The translations under genes and the position numbers were made by a program. Positions 1 to 10,468 of a stretch of DNA of 64,000 nt are shown one piece after another (within the stretch, counting starts at the first letter, position 1; the number at the start of each line of letters is the position of its first letter). The DNA comes from Floccularia luteovirens (lineage: Eukaryota > Basidiomycota > Agaricomycetes > Agaricales > Squamanitaceae), in NCBI GenBank assembly GCA_009739215.1, contig VSJF01000003.1, forward strand, positions 2,728,001 through 2,792,000, written 5' to 3'. Under the pieces are notes generated by a model, which had not been told where the DNA came from, did not search any database, and saw only the letters and a program-made list of their open reading frames with translations.

Positions 1-1395
1 GCTGTTTATCTCGGGGTAAGTTCCTCAACTGAGACCCTGGGGGATAGCTTTATTCTTACCACTGGACCACTCCTATAAGTTCGCAAAAGTGGTGGGCGTC
101 AGTGAATAAGCCCATGTCTATAAGTAGATGGATAGTTCTTACTCAAGAACGCTTATCAGTGGTTGTGGCATCGTAGAAATGTTGGCATACGTCGTTAATG
201 AGGAGGGTGCCAGGATGGACTTATGATGATAGTACGGGAGAAGTTGGGCTCTGTTGCATCGATCGCAGGTCAGTCTTTATAATACTAAGGTTTGGCCAAC
301 GAGAAGCACGCATTGGAGTGCCTCGTGTCGTTCTCCAGATTCCATATGCGGTCCGGTGTGATTTTCCGAGTTCTTCGGTACTAAGATAAAAACAGTCCTG
401 TGTTATTCCTGTATAATTGAATACACTCCCTCTCTTAGGAGGGGGTGTTGGGGTTAAGCCTGTAAAAACATTGCATTGTCAATTTCCCGTGAACGCACCG
501 CCTTGTGTCGCCGTACATTAAGGATTTCCAAGCCTTAGACCGTAATCCTAAGGAAACTGTAGAAATCATTTTCCAGTCATTTCGGATGTGTCATGGGAAA
601 CTTTGTAGACCTCAGGTTGTTCACATTTCGGAAGGCTCCGTTGCAGAGTGGTGTCCTCGCTGTTCCACTTAAAGCTCAACACTTCATGTGTGGGTTAATG
701 TTCCTAAGCAAGTTAGACTAAGATCAAAGAGGCATCGTTGATGTCAGAATACACAGTCCTGTTCTATACTCGAGTACAAGGTGAACGGGTGCGTTTGCAA
801 TGGTATAATTACACCACATTGAATCACGTGAATAGGCATTGTACTGTATGTATATCTTTCATTCAATTTTGAACTTTCGTATTTCAAGGAGATTAAATAT
901 CAAGCCTTTCAGGGCTGGATTGGCCCTCGCTCAAAAAAATGATTATCGTTTCTGTCGACTACAAAATAGTTGATAAGAAATATGACATGATCACTGATCA
1001 CTACCATCGCCAAAATGATGCGCAACCCACTCTGGTCTGTCCAAGTGGTTGGGAACACTTTGATTTTGTTGCTTCTTAGAATTTGCTAAGGCCAAGGTCT
1101 ATGAACAGCCGTTTAGGACATGTGTGAAAGGGGATGTTTTTGTTCAGGAAAGCTTAGACAGTTTTGGTGACATGAGAAGAAAGCGATATAACTGCCGGCA
1201 AGTACAAGGGCGCTTCGGCCGGTAAATACCACATGTTGGGCTGTGCCTACATCCAACTTCGGTTTGCAGGGGGGGAAAAGCAGGCTAGATCTCGTGTTTC
1301 CCACGTTCATGAACTAGAATGTCGAGAAAGGATAAATGCACAGTTATATACATGATGAATTATAACGCGATGCATCCAACCAGCTGTAATCGGAA
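1..1395. other. No recognisable gene
   Basis: I see no conserved protein, RNA gene or transposon domain on either strand. Open frames here are short (under about 65 codons), lack splice-consistent extensions and show no family motif. The segment is bounded on the right by the 3' end of the minus-strand RAD7-like gene. Confidence 0.5.
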
Positions 1396-3680
1396 TCATC
1401 GGATTGTATGTGATTCTACACCATAAATACTGAGTCCCTTCTAACAGTTTCAAATCCCTAAGATTAGCGCTGAAGGCGCCTGATAGGTGATATTAAAAAC
1501 TCACCCTCCGCGGACAACATTCGGTCACTTTATTACAGCCCCATACCTTGAGCTCGTTCAACTTCTTGCACCCTCCAGAAATAACGCCAGCTTCGATCTC
1601 TTTCCCTTCTAGCAAAGTTTTGATCACAAAATCGTCCACTTCACGGCACCAGCCGGCATCCAATCTTCTGAGTTCAAGTGCAGTCTGCCCAATCAGCTGG
1701 AGTGAAGATATATCGATTTCCTTGCATCCATTGATATTGAATTCTTCCAATCGTGCACCAGAATGTTCCAAAACGCTGGTGAGAGCTTTTCCACTGAGAG
1801 TATGGTTACGCGACAGATCGATAGCTATTAGTGGTGGGTTAGACTTCCATGAATCGAAAAACTCGGTTAGTCCTGATTCTGTCAACTCAAGTAATTGGGA
1901 AAGATAGAGATGGCTGATTTTTTTCGTGTATGGGAGTAACCCATCATGCAAAAATTGATCCGTTAATGCTTGATGTTTGGAGAGGTTGAGATGAGTCAAG
2001 TTTTTCCCTACTTTACTCAGTAATTCGATGACCGCTTCGTCACAGCACGACCCCGTCGGATCTGATATGTCCAGATAGTGCAAACTGTCCTCCAGGGATT
2101 GGATTTCAGCTAGAAATGCGTCATCCAATTTGCCGACCTCTTTCAATCTCAGCTTCTGGAGACCTTTACATTCTTGGACCAAAGTCTCCACACAATCAAA
2201 GTCAAAGCGGGGACTTTGTGTGATAAGGAATGATTCAAGATCAGGGTGTGATCTAAAGAAACCCATCCATGCGTCTGGGCGAACGAGAAAGGGTCCGAAT
2301 AGTTCAAGATGGACTAATGAAGGTAGGGTTGCATTAATGACTCTGAATGAAGCATCATCTAGGTGGCCGCAGTAGTCAAGCCGCAATGAAGTCAGATTTG
2401 GATTCAAGTATGCCAGACTCTCGAGTGCCGGGGGAGGAAGACCTATCAGATGGAAAATTATTAGGATAAGCGAATAAGATGAATGTTTGACAGACGTACT
2501 TGTCGCGTCATAAACAGTCAATGATACATTGGAAACATTATAGAATAATAATGCGTTCTCGGGTGTCCTGCAGTTATTTCAGGATACAACACGGGGCAAA
2601 TCGATAACGAATTACGTACAGTCCCCGGTTTTTGGCCAACGCCTTTGCAATTGCCTGAACATTCATAGAACCAATGTCCCCGAGCGCTTCAATATCATTG
2701 ATATGCTTTGTAATCAACTGCTCAAACTTCAGCATGACCGATAGTACATATTTAGTTAGATGAAGCCTCACTTGGATGCAAACCGATACTAATGAAGGAA
2801 ACCTTCTCTCTTCGAAGCTTGTAACTGTTCTTTTCTCCCCCTGTGACTTGCGTCTTTTGGGGGGAGCAGGTTTCTTGAAGGGATCGGCCCCTGATGCCTT
2901 TGAACACTTGTAGCAAAGAAAACCAGGACCCTGATTTGCAGCTCTAGTGTACTTCGTCTGTCAATTGTCGATTGGGAAAATATTATTTCGGTTGATAATG
3001 TATCAAGGAGAAATACATACAACTGTAAACCGCTCCTTCACAGATTGAGCAGTTCTCAAAGCCTCCTATTGGGGGCTTGGATTGAGGGCCTCCATTCCTA
3101 AGCGAACGAGATAATGCGAGATATGGGTCGTCTTCATCCGTATAATCTCCATCGCTTTCCTGGCCCTTTCCTTTTTCCTTTTTCTTGCCTTTACCAGCAG
3201 TGGCTTTAGACTCTTTTCTCTTTTTCGCTGGCGGCATCTCTTGGTTATCCCCTTTATCTTTTTCAGCGACATTGACAGGTTCTTCTGGATCGTCTAGTTC
3301 CTCTGAAGCAAAGCGCGCCTGGTGAAACTTGTGAGTAACATGATCCACTAATGTAACTGAAGAAAATAGAATAGGAGCTTGATCGGACAGGGAAAATGTT
3401 GCTTACCCTTGCTCTTCTTCTTGACGACCGCCTCGTAGTTGAATTCTCTTCAGTTTCAACAACTTCTTGTACTTCGATCGGACTACTTGGACCAGGAACA
3501 GGTTGTTCTTGTGCTTGATTCACTTGAGCCCGCCGTGCCGCGATAGTCGTTGCCGTGATCCCTTCAGACTATGTTGGAATAAATGAAATGAGATGAGTTT
3601 CAGAGCGCTGTAGTATATTAACTCACTCTTAGGAACTCAGAAAGGGCAGACGTAGGCCCACGAATATTATTGCGACTCAT
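1396..3680 (-). CDS. RAD7: RAD7-like DNA repair protein (LRR, excision-repair damage-recognition subunit)
   Basis: The predicted protein (about 620 aa, about eight exons) starts MSRNNIRGPTSALSEFLR, the typical fungal Rad7 N-terminus. A basic/acidic linker with KKRK-type runs follows, then a Cys-rich patch (CSIC...CYKC), then the segment LTVYDATSLPPPALESLAYL, which leads into a long leucine-rich-repeat region. The last exon, joined across a 64-bp intron (donor near 1499), gives KGLSIYGVESHTIR before the stop at 1396. In yeast, Rad7 with Rad16 forms the ATP-dependent NEF4 complex for global-genome nucleotide excision repair and also joins a Cullin ubiquitin ligase; that role is inferred from the family. 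The start was chosen because it gives the conserved N-terminus. One oddity: the frame breaks by one base in the Cys-rich patch near 3034-3038 (see findings). The family call is firm; the small exons are approximate. Confidence 0.85.
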
Positions 3681-3932
3681 GTTTTGTGTCGCTGAAAGAA
3701 CAAGAAAAATGACAACGCGCTAAATGAGCGCGATCCGAACTCCGAAGCCGATGCGGCTCCGTACGAACACATGACTCTGCCAACCAGATGGACGATTAGT
3801 ACGTTCAGCGCTGCCCAGTCTCCCAATAGCAAGAACGCGCATGCAGATCAGACTACACTCGTTGCAAAAACCTTCAGATCAAACCTACGTTTGTGTTTTT
3901 CCTAAACCTCTTAAACTAGAAACAGGCCATGG

Positions 3933-4305
3933 ATTGATTCTATCTGGGTGATACTGTACCCGCGGTGGACAGAAGTAAATGGGATACCGAAGATCACCGG
4001 ACCAGATACCAAAACCAAACCAAAAGGATCACTAATGTACGAGAGTTCAATCCTTGAAGATCGTAAAACACGTATTGAATCGAAGCTGCAACCTTGGGCT
4101 TGCACACGCGAATGGTCACCGGTCAGTTCGAGCATGCAACAAGAATGATCTGGACTACCTTAATCCGCCAACCCCGCATTATTCCAATGGACAAGGGAGT
4201 GAATATTGGATCTAAAAAAAGACCAATACATTCTTCACCCGAACTTGAAACGGGTTCCCATCACCTGGAGAGGATCATTCTCGCACCTCATCATCGCCAA
4301 TAATC
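3933..4305 (+). repeat. Direct repeat, copy 1
   Basis: Copy 1 of a diverged direct duplication. Shared blocks include TTGATTCTAT at its start, CTTGAAGATCGT, GAAGCTGCAACCTTG, ATCTGGACTACCTTAATC, GGAGTGAATAT and GATCATTCTC at its end, in the same order as copy 2. Confidence 0.7.
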
Positions 4306-4480
4306 CCAACTTCTTTTCATTTCTCATATGCGTTGCAGCACGCATGCCACTTCTGGGTGGCATGCAATTCGGCGATATAGTGGGGAATATGTCGTTGAAA
4401 CTTCAAGATTAAACCTTACCGATATACGTTACACAACTAGCATCTAATCTGACCTCTTTTGCTAGAGATAACCCACGAGC

Positions 4481-4900
4481 TTGATTCTATCCATAAAGAA
4501 TGAAGTATAAGGGGTGTCGGAGGTCACCACCGGGGCCAAGTACAGAAAACAAAGGGATTATTAATATCCATTACAACCGACTCCACGGATGATTATAACT
4601 ACGAAGAAGGAAGAGCTCTTTAATCGTCCTTGAAGATCGTGCCACCTGAGGTACTAAATTGAAGCTGCAACCTTGCACGCGCAAATGGATCAGTTCTAGC
4701 ATGCAGCGAAGATAATCTGGACTACCTTAATCCCAACCACGCATTACTGATATGGATACTGGAGTGAATATCGGATAATATAGGCATATATGTATATTTC
4801 CCGTTATTTGAGAAACGATAATGTCCCCTACCTCCACATAATGGCGGCAGTAAGAACTTGAAACAGTGATCATTCTCACACCTCATCATTAGCTTTATTA
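4481..4900 (+). repeat. Direct repeat, copy 2
   Basis: Copy 2 of the same duplication. It keeps the collinear blocks (TTGATTCTAT, CTTGAAGATCGT, GAAGCTGCAACCTTG, ATCTGGACTACCTTAATC, GATCATTCTC) with substitutions and small indels between them. No coding frame is conserved between the copies, so this looks like duplicated non-coding or dead mobile DNA. Confidence 0.7.
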
Positions 4901-6212
4901 TTTCATGTTCTTGTTCTTCCAAAGTTCATACTCGCGGAGTTATCGAGATAGAATCTCATGGCCACCCTGCTTTAGGGTACGCGGTTTTGAATCTACGTCC
5001 TTCATATTAGATTATCTACATTCGGTGGGTTTACACCCAACAGACTGTGGAACAATTTTGACTTGTGGTATCCAACGCTCGAAACCAATTCATCTTTTCT
5101 AACTAGAGGTACGGTGTTGGCTCAATGTTGCAACGAGACCTTCCAGCACTTTACACGTGCACGCTGGAATTCATGTACTATTTATAGATCCCTACAAGAA
5201 CTTTGTCGGATAGTTGATGCACTGCATTATGAAACAAGTAACGTAGATCAACCCGTTCTTATCCTTGACAGTGAGCAGTGCTTTTGCAAATGTTAAATTA
5301 TTGAATGATGGTTCATAGGTCTGACTTTAAAATCGGGAAACACAGCGATGACCAGCCTGGCAGTGAGAGCAAATCAACATCTGTCTTCATGAATTAGTAA
5401 CGCTTGTGATTCGAAACCTGGGCCAACGACCAGCTAATATTAAAGAAGATATAAGGGGGATTCACTGGGATTGAGGTGTCTGAAACTTGACGTTGAACGT
5501 TTTGGATACTACTGTCTTGTGGCATTAGAATTAATCCTGGGTAGTTATAATGCTCTTTTTTTGGAACAAGTACATACTAAGTGGAAGAAGTAGATTTGTG
5601 CTTGTGAATGGAGATACAGCACCCTATATACAGATAGGGAAAATGCGTGAGGGAGAATGAAGAGAAGGATACCTGAGAGTTTCGCTGCTGCCATCCCCAT
5701 TTACACTGACCGCCTTTTCGAGTGCTGTTTCTTTGTTTTTTCATATGCGTTGTAGCACGAGGTTCAAGGTTTTTGTCTTCGTGCTGTGCAAATAACCTAC
5801 TGCGCAGATAACTACGGGTGTGGCAGTTCACACACGCGACATATGTCTGTCTCCGTGGAGTGTTGCCGAGAGTTTACTCAATGCCGTTTCGTATTGTACA
5901 TGTCAAAAGCTATCAACCTGGATTTTAAGGATCTAAATATAACCACTTTTTGGTGCCCACTCTATCGGAATCTGTCATGTCGTGCTCCTTGCAATGTGGT
6001 AGGGTAAATATCTAGGTCGGTGTGGTTTAACAAGCGGGGGGGCTGTGAACCGTGATTCTGTATATTCCTTTTTTGTGTTTTACAAGTGAGAGGATGGATT
6101 TTTAAAAGACTGTCATAGTTTAGGAATCACCGACCATTCCTTTACTCATTTCCACAATCCCTCTACGTCGTCAATTACCAGTCCCTATCTTCTTCATCTC
6201 AGTATATTCATA

Positions 6213-7359
6213 ATGTCGTCTCAAAACGATGACATAAATTTTGCAAAAGCATTCGGTTTCGAATCAACTGCAGCGGCTATAGTGTTCGCAATCCTTTACG
6301 CACCCCTACTATTTTGGTTTATCCTCCAATCGTTCAAGAGGTTTACAAGAGTTTTCCTCGTCCTCACTATATTTTGTTCAAGTGAGTTTTTGTTTGTTTC
6401 TTTTTTTGGGTGATTGCCGATTCATTTTGATACATTACAGTTCGAGTTGTTGCGTTTACCATACGCGCTATTCTTACAGCATCAGAATCAGCAGGACACA
6501 ATTTCCATCTTCTGATTGCGGATGAAGTCCTCTCTAGCATAGGTTTCTTCGGTCTCCTCTACTCTGCATACACAATTGTTCTGGATCGGTGAGCTTACCT
6601 AGTTTATTTATTTTAATATTTATAACTTATTGATTTGATTCCTTTTTTTAGAGAAGCGCTGGCGGGTTATCCTGTGCCTAGTGGGAATATTGAATAAATT
6701 GCTACGAAACCGAATACTCTTCCGACTTACGATGTCGGGTGCAATTGCATTAGGTATCACCGGACTAGTGCAAGCTCAGGAGTCGGGATTCGCAAATGGG
6801 GGATCGTCCGGAAAAGGATCCGGGTTGCGTAAAGCAAGTACGGTTATTTTTCTGGTACTCACTCTCCTGCAAGGATATTTAACGGCGATGTTTGCATATA
6901 ATGAGAGTAAAAGTGAGTAGACTTTGTTGAAAGATAACCTTTATCTGGGGTGGTGCAAAAGAAGCGCCACAGCATGGTATCTCACGTCTGTGCCACTTTT
7001 ATGGCACGATCAGGTGTTGGGTTAATCAAAAGTTTGATCATGGTCAGATGCTGACGAGGTTTCTCATAGCGGTTTCGGACTATAAAACGGATAGACACGA
7101 GTTGATCGGGCAGAAGTATGCTTGTGTTTTCTTGAGCATCGTAGCTTGCCTTCTATTGATACGAGAGGTGTTCACAACTGCTACGTTGGGAGATCTCAAG
7201 AAACAAAACCAAGAGAGTTTGTGGTATACTTTAGTTGCTGTCCCGGAGGTGGTGGCTGTGATTCTGTATGCTACACCGGGGTTGGTACCGGACAAGAATA
7301 ATGCGCCGAAAAGTGATGGTGTGACCTTGGTGGAAGCCCATGGGAATAACTCGGTGTAG
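6213..7359 (+). CDS. Multi-pass membrane protein of a basidiomycete family (DUF7702-like), with one frame break
   Basis: The exon beginning MSSQNDDINFAKAFGF leads into hydrophobic segments (AAIVFAILYAPLLFWFIL; then IRVVAFTIRAILTASESAGHN; LLIADEVLSSIGFFGLLYSA; LRKASTVIFLVLTLLQG; KYACVFLSIVACLLLIREVF; LVAVPEVVAVILYATPGLVP), giving about seven TM spans with a short hydrophilic C-terminus. Introns at 6381 and 6592 have good donor and acceptor sites. From the SESAGHN...LLIADEV pattern I recognise a widespread Agaricomycete 7TM family of unknown function; the DUF7702 label is tentative. One break: after the exon joined at about 6651 the reading frame stops at GAATAA (about 6691-6696), while the conserved continuation (KLLRNRILF) is one base away. 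A diverged paralogue lies at 17565-18613 on the other strand with introns at the same places. Confidence 0.65.
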
Positions 7360-7617
7360 TTGGGGAATAGAGGGGAGTTTCCATTTGATGCATATCTTTA
7401 GCTGTTTAGATTAGTACTTGTACTGATAATAAATAATTTATAAACACTTTATAAATCATTAATAAGGCTGTTACATGATGGATTCGCGATGCAAGAGCTG
7501 TTAACACGTATCGCATGTCGGGATTTAGGGGGGTATGATTACATAATGAGTAGCAGGTGGGTGAAATTGATTGTTTAGATCTGCGATGAGATCTCAAAAG
7601 GTTGATCAAATGGAGAG

Positions 7618-7718
7618 TTGTCGCTTCTTTTTTCTCTTTCTCACTCTCTCCCAGTCGCTTTCTCTCTCTTCGTACTCCCTCTTCACACTCCTTTTCTCTT
7701 CCTACTTTATTTCTTGCT
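7618..7718 (+). promoter_or_regulatory. Pyrimidine-rich leader/promoter tract
   Basis: An almost unbroken C/T tract precedes the ATG at 7719. CT-rich tracts just upstream of the start are common near transcription starts of highly expressed basidiomycete genes. Its position supports choosing 7719 as the start. The function is inferred. Confidence 0.45.
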
Positions 7719-9722
7719 ATGTGTACGTCCAATTTTCTTATTCTTTCCTACTTCTCTAAATTCTTTTCTTTTGAGCAGCAACTCCAATTCTTCAAACCTC
7801 TCCACCCGTCCTACCACCACTCTCTTCACCTACGTCGTATGTCTTCTTGCTTTTCTATCCTAACAGTTGTCTAACAAAGCTAATTAGGCCTTCGCCTTCC
7901 CCTGCGACTCCTACAACTCCTCCGCCTCCTCCGCCTCCTCCAACATCAAACACTTCATCAAACACCCCTCCAGCAAACACCTCACTGACTTCACCTTCCT
8001 CACCCACACAATCTACTAGTCCACCTTCAAACACAGACTCATCAACTACTGGAACTTCAACCACGTCACCATCCCAGTCAACGCAGGGTACAGACACCTC
8101 TCAATCAACAGCCCCTACCACACCATCTGCATCAGACTCACCATCAAATCCTGCATCAATTCCACCCGTTGCAAATTCGCAAACTTCGACTTCAGCCCAA
8201 AACACACAACCGCCGTCTGGTAGTGTTCTCACACAAACATCATTTGTTTTCTCTACGAGTCTTCCCACCAATTCATCATCAGCGAATAATGTCGATCAAA
8301 GTACTAGCAAAGGGTGAGTGGTTTTTTTCCCCAAGGACTTTTTCTTTTTGCTACTCTTGATTTTGCACTATCTTTCCATTGCTATTTTTCTTTGTTCTTT
8401 TATCTTCTGTGCATTGCATGTGAGGTCACACGTGGGTCTCATGATCGCAAAGTTTCGATCAGCACGCATAGAATTCATTCCCTGCATGTAGCGAATCACA
8501 TGCTCGTAAACTAATTCATTTCGTTTTTGCTAGGTTTTTCCATAATACAGGTGCCGTAGCAGGTGTATTCAGTGTTGTTGGCATTATCGTTGTTGCGCTT
8601 ATCATCGCCCTTGTAACTAACGGCATCCGCCGTCGACGTGCACGGAAATATGATCGGGAAACGGAGGAGGCAGCGGCAGCGGCAGCAACCGCTACTGCTC
8701 CAGCTTTCCTTGACGACGAAGAAGATGACCTCTACAACCGAGGCGGGTTCGGTAAAGGCGGAGGCTATGGAGTATACTCGGATGCTAGTTCGCATGGTAC
8801 TTTCGGACAACCAGCCTTGAGCACAGGTCACGGAGGTCCGGAGGCGTACGGCATGAGAGAAATGGCTCACGGCCCGAATCCCGGAGAATATTATGACCCT
8901 GGTTATGGAACCGCAGCCGGAACGGGTGCCGCCGCCGGTGCGGCGGGAATTGGACTTGCAAGGGCGCGGAGTGCGAGGGAGGGAGGGTATGCGGCGGGAT
9001 TACAGGAAGGTTCATCGCCATACCCTGCTTTCGCAGGGCCAGGCATGCCACAGCCCCGTACACATAATGATGGATACGATCTGGCTGGTGGACCGGTTGG
9101 AGGATATCATGGACCTGGTAACAATGAATTTCTCCTCGACGCGGCTGGAACGGGTGTAGGAGCTGGTGTGGGAGCTGGTTTGGCGCGTGGACAGTCGCAG
9201 TATAACAGACAGTACAACCAGCAACCAGCAGAATATAGCAATCTGTCAAGGAATAAATCGATGGGGGTTAGTCGGGAAGGAGAGTATGGCGCGACAGCAG
9301 TGGGTGCACCCGGGTCGATCTCGTTGGACCATAACCATAGCCCAGTTCAGCAGGATGCGTATGGCAGTTCCCAGCCACATTATCAACCCGGACCTGCTGC
9401 AGCTTCTGGTGCTGGGGCATACTCAGACCACAACCATGGAGATGATAATATGGATGCCTATGGTGGGTATGTAGACGACCATGTGCACCATGAAGCACAA
9501 CCGATACCTTCGCCTGGCCTCCCGAACCCCTTTGGAGCAGCTGGAGTCGCACGCCAACACGAGGATCATGGCTATGAAAGTAGTGGAGATGAGGAAGAGC
9601 CACAACACGGAAGACGGGTTCTCAAGGTACGGTTCTTTCCATCTTTCAAATCCATTCATGGTGAATCAAAATTTGGAACTAACATGAGGTGCTGTTTTCA
9701 ATTGTAGGTCGCTAATGAGTAA
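7719..9722 (+). CDS. Single-pass membrane protein: Ser/Thr/Pro-rich ectodomain, TM helix, Gly-rich cytoplasmic tail
   Basis: Spliced as a 4-nt first coding exon (ATGT, donor GTACGT at 7723), a short exon near 7779-7841, a long Ser/Thr/Pro exon to about 8313, a TM/tail exon from about 8535, and a last exon coding VANE before the stop at 9720-9722. The N-terminal ~200 residues are Pro/Ser/Thr-rich (including a run of eight Pro) and suited to O-glycosylation. Then comes one strong TM helix (AGVFSVVGIIVVALIIALV) followed by RRRRAR, which would set N-out/C-in topology. The ~350-residue tail is rich in Gly, Ala, Tyr and His. There is no obvious signal peptide before the Ser/Pro region, so the TM would act as signal anchor. 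The architecture resembles fungal cell-wall stress sensors in outline, but there is no WSC or Mid2 cysteine pattern. The function is unknown. Confidence 0.75.
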
Positions 9723-10468
9723 ACCACGAACGGTATTGAATAAATTGGAAAACTTCTTGAAAATAAAATGGAGGATGAAATTATCGCGATAATAAGTGCA
9801 TGTGCTTGTTCCTAAGCGTCCCTTCGTTTTTCGGCGTTATGATATTGTCGGGCTTTCGTGTGCAATGGGGAAAGATCATGGGATTCTACGTGTGTTGAGA
9901 TCATGAACTTCGTTGTTTTTGTCTCTACCTGAGGCATTTTGCATGCGCCACCAGCCGGCCCTTTGATCTCTTTCCAGCTTTCTTGTATCATCACCCCCCT
10001 CCCCCTTTCCCCTTCCCCTTATTCCCCCCCTTGTTGATGAGTACGTACATATTATACCACGGTATTGTGACGAACCACCTCCATGCGCTACCTTTATGTA
10101 GAGTCACCAAGGGAGGGTGATACGTTAATACCCATATACTCTTTCTTGTCAATACCAATCCCACCCATCTCCGTCGAGACAAATCTTGTTTTTCTTCCCC
10201 TTTTCTCCGTCCATTCTTTATAAATGTTATTTACTTATCTGTTTCTTAGTACGAAACATTGTGCTGTTTAATTTTCTCTTTCTCTTTCTTTTTCCTACTT
10301 CCCTTACTTGCCCTTGACATTCATTTTCTTTTCTTGAAATAGAACTGATGTTGTTGATACTTTTTTTCTTGGAGTAGTTAGTCTCTAATTCCCAATTTAT
10401 GAGTTATTTAGAAAGGAAAGAAAAAGAACCCAAGAGAACTGAAAGAATATCAAAGTGTACATCATCGC
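9723..10468. other. Convergent intergenic region
   Basis: Tail-to-tail spacer between the membrane-protein gene (plus) and the QTRT2 gene (minus). It has C-rich and T-rich tracts (about 9991-10025 and 10190-10380) but no gene signal. It probably holds both 3' untranslated regions. Confidence 0.5.

Larger units (their letters stand above)
3681..6212. other. Gene-free interval
   Basis: This 2.5-kb stretch lies upstream of both the RAD7-like gene (minus) and the multi-TM gene at 6213 (plus), so it contains two divergent promoters. I find no protein family signal in it. Its only clear structure is the diverged direct repeat annotated separately. Confidence 0.5.

Noticed and set aside
1493..2521. 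Taking the long LRR frame at 1493-2521 as a complete gene
   Set aside because: It lacks a plausible start and its last codons run into a GTGAGT donor. Splicing upstream and downstream gives the full RAD7-like protein.
5400..5440. Possible tRNA T-arm-like words (ATTCGAAACCTGGGCC) here and near 31005
   Set aside because: No acceptor, D or anticodon stems can be folded around either one.
7406..7732. Minus-strand frame opposite the C/T tract
   Set aside because: The Lys/Glu/Arg-rich translation is simply the complement of the pyrimidine-rich leader of the gene at 7719.
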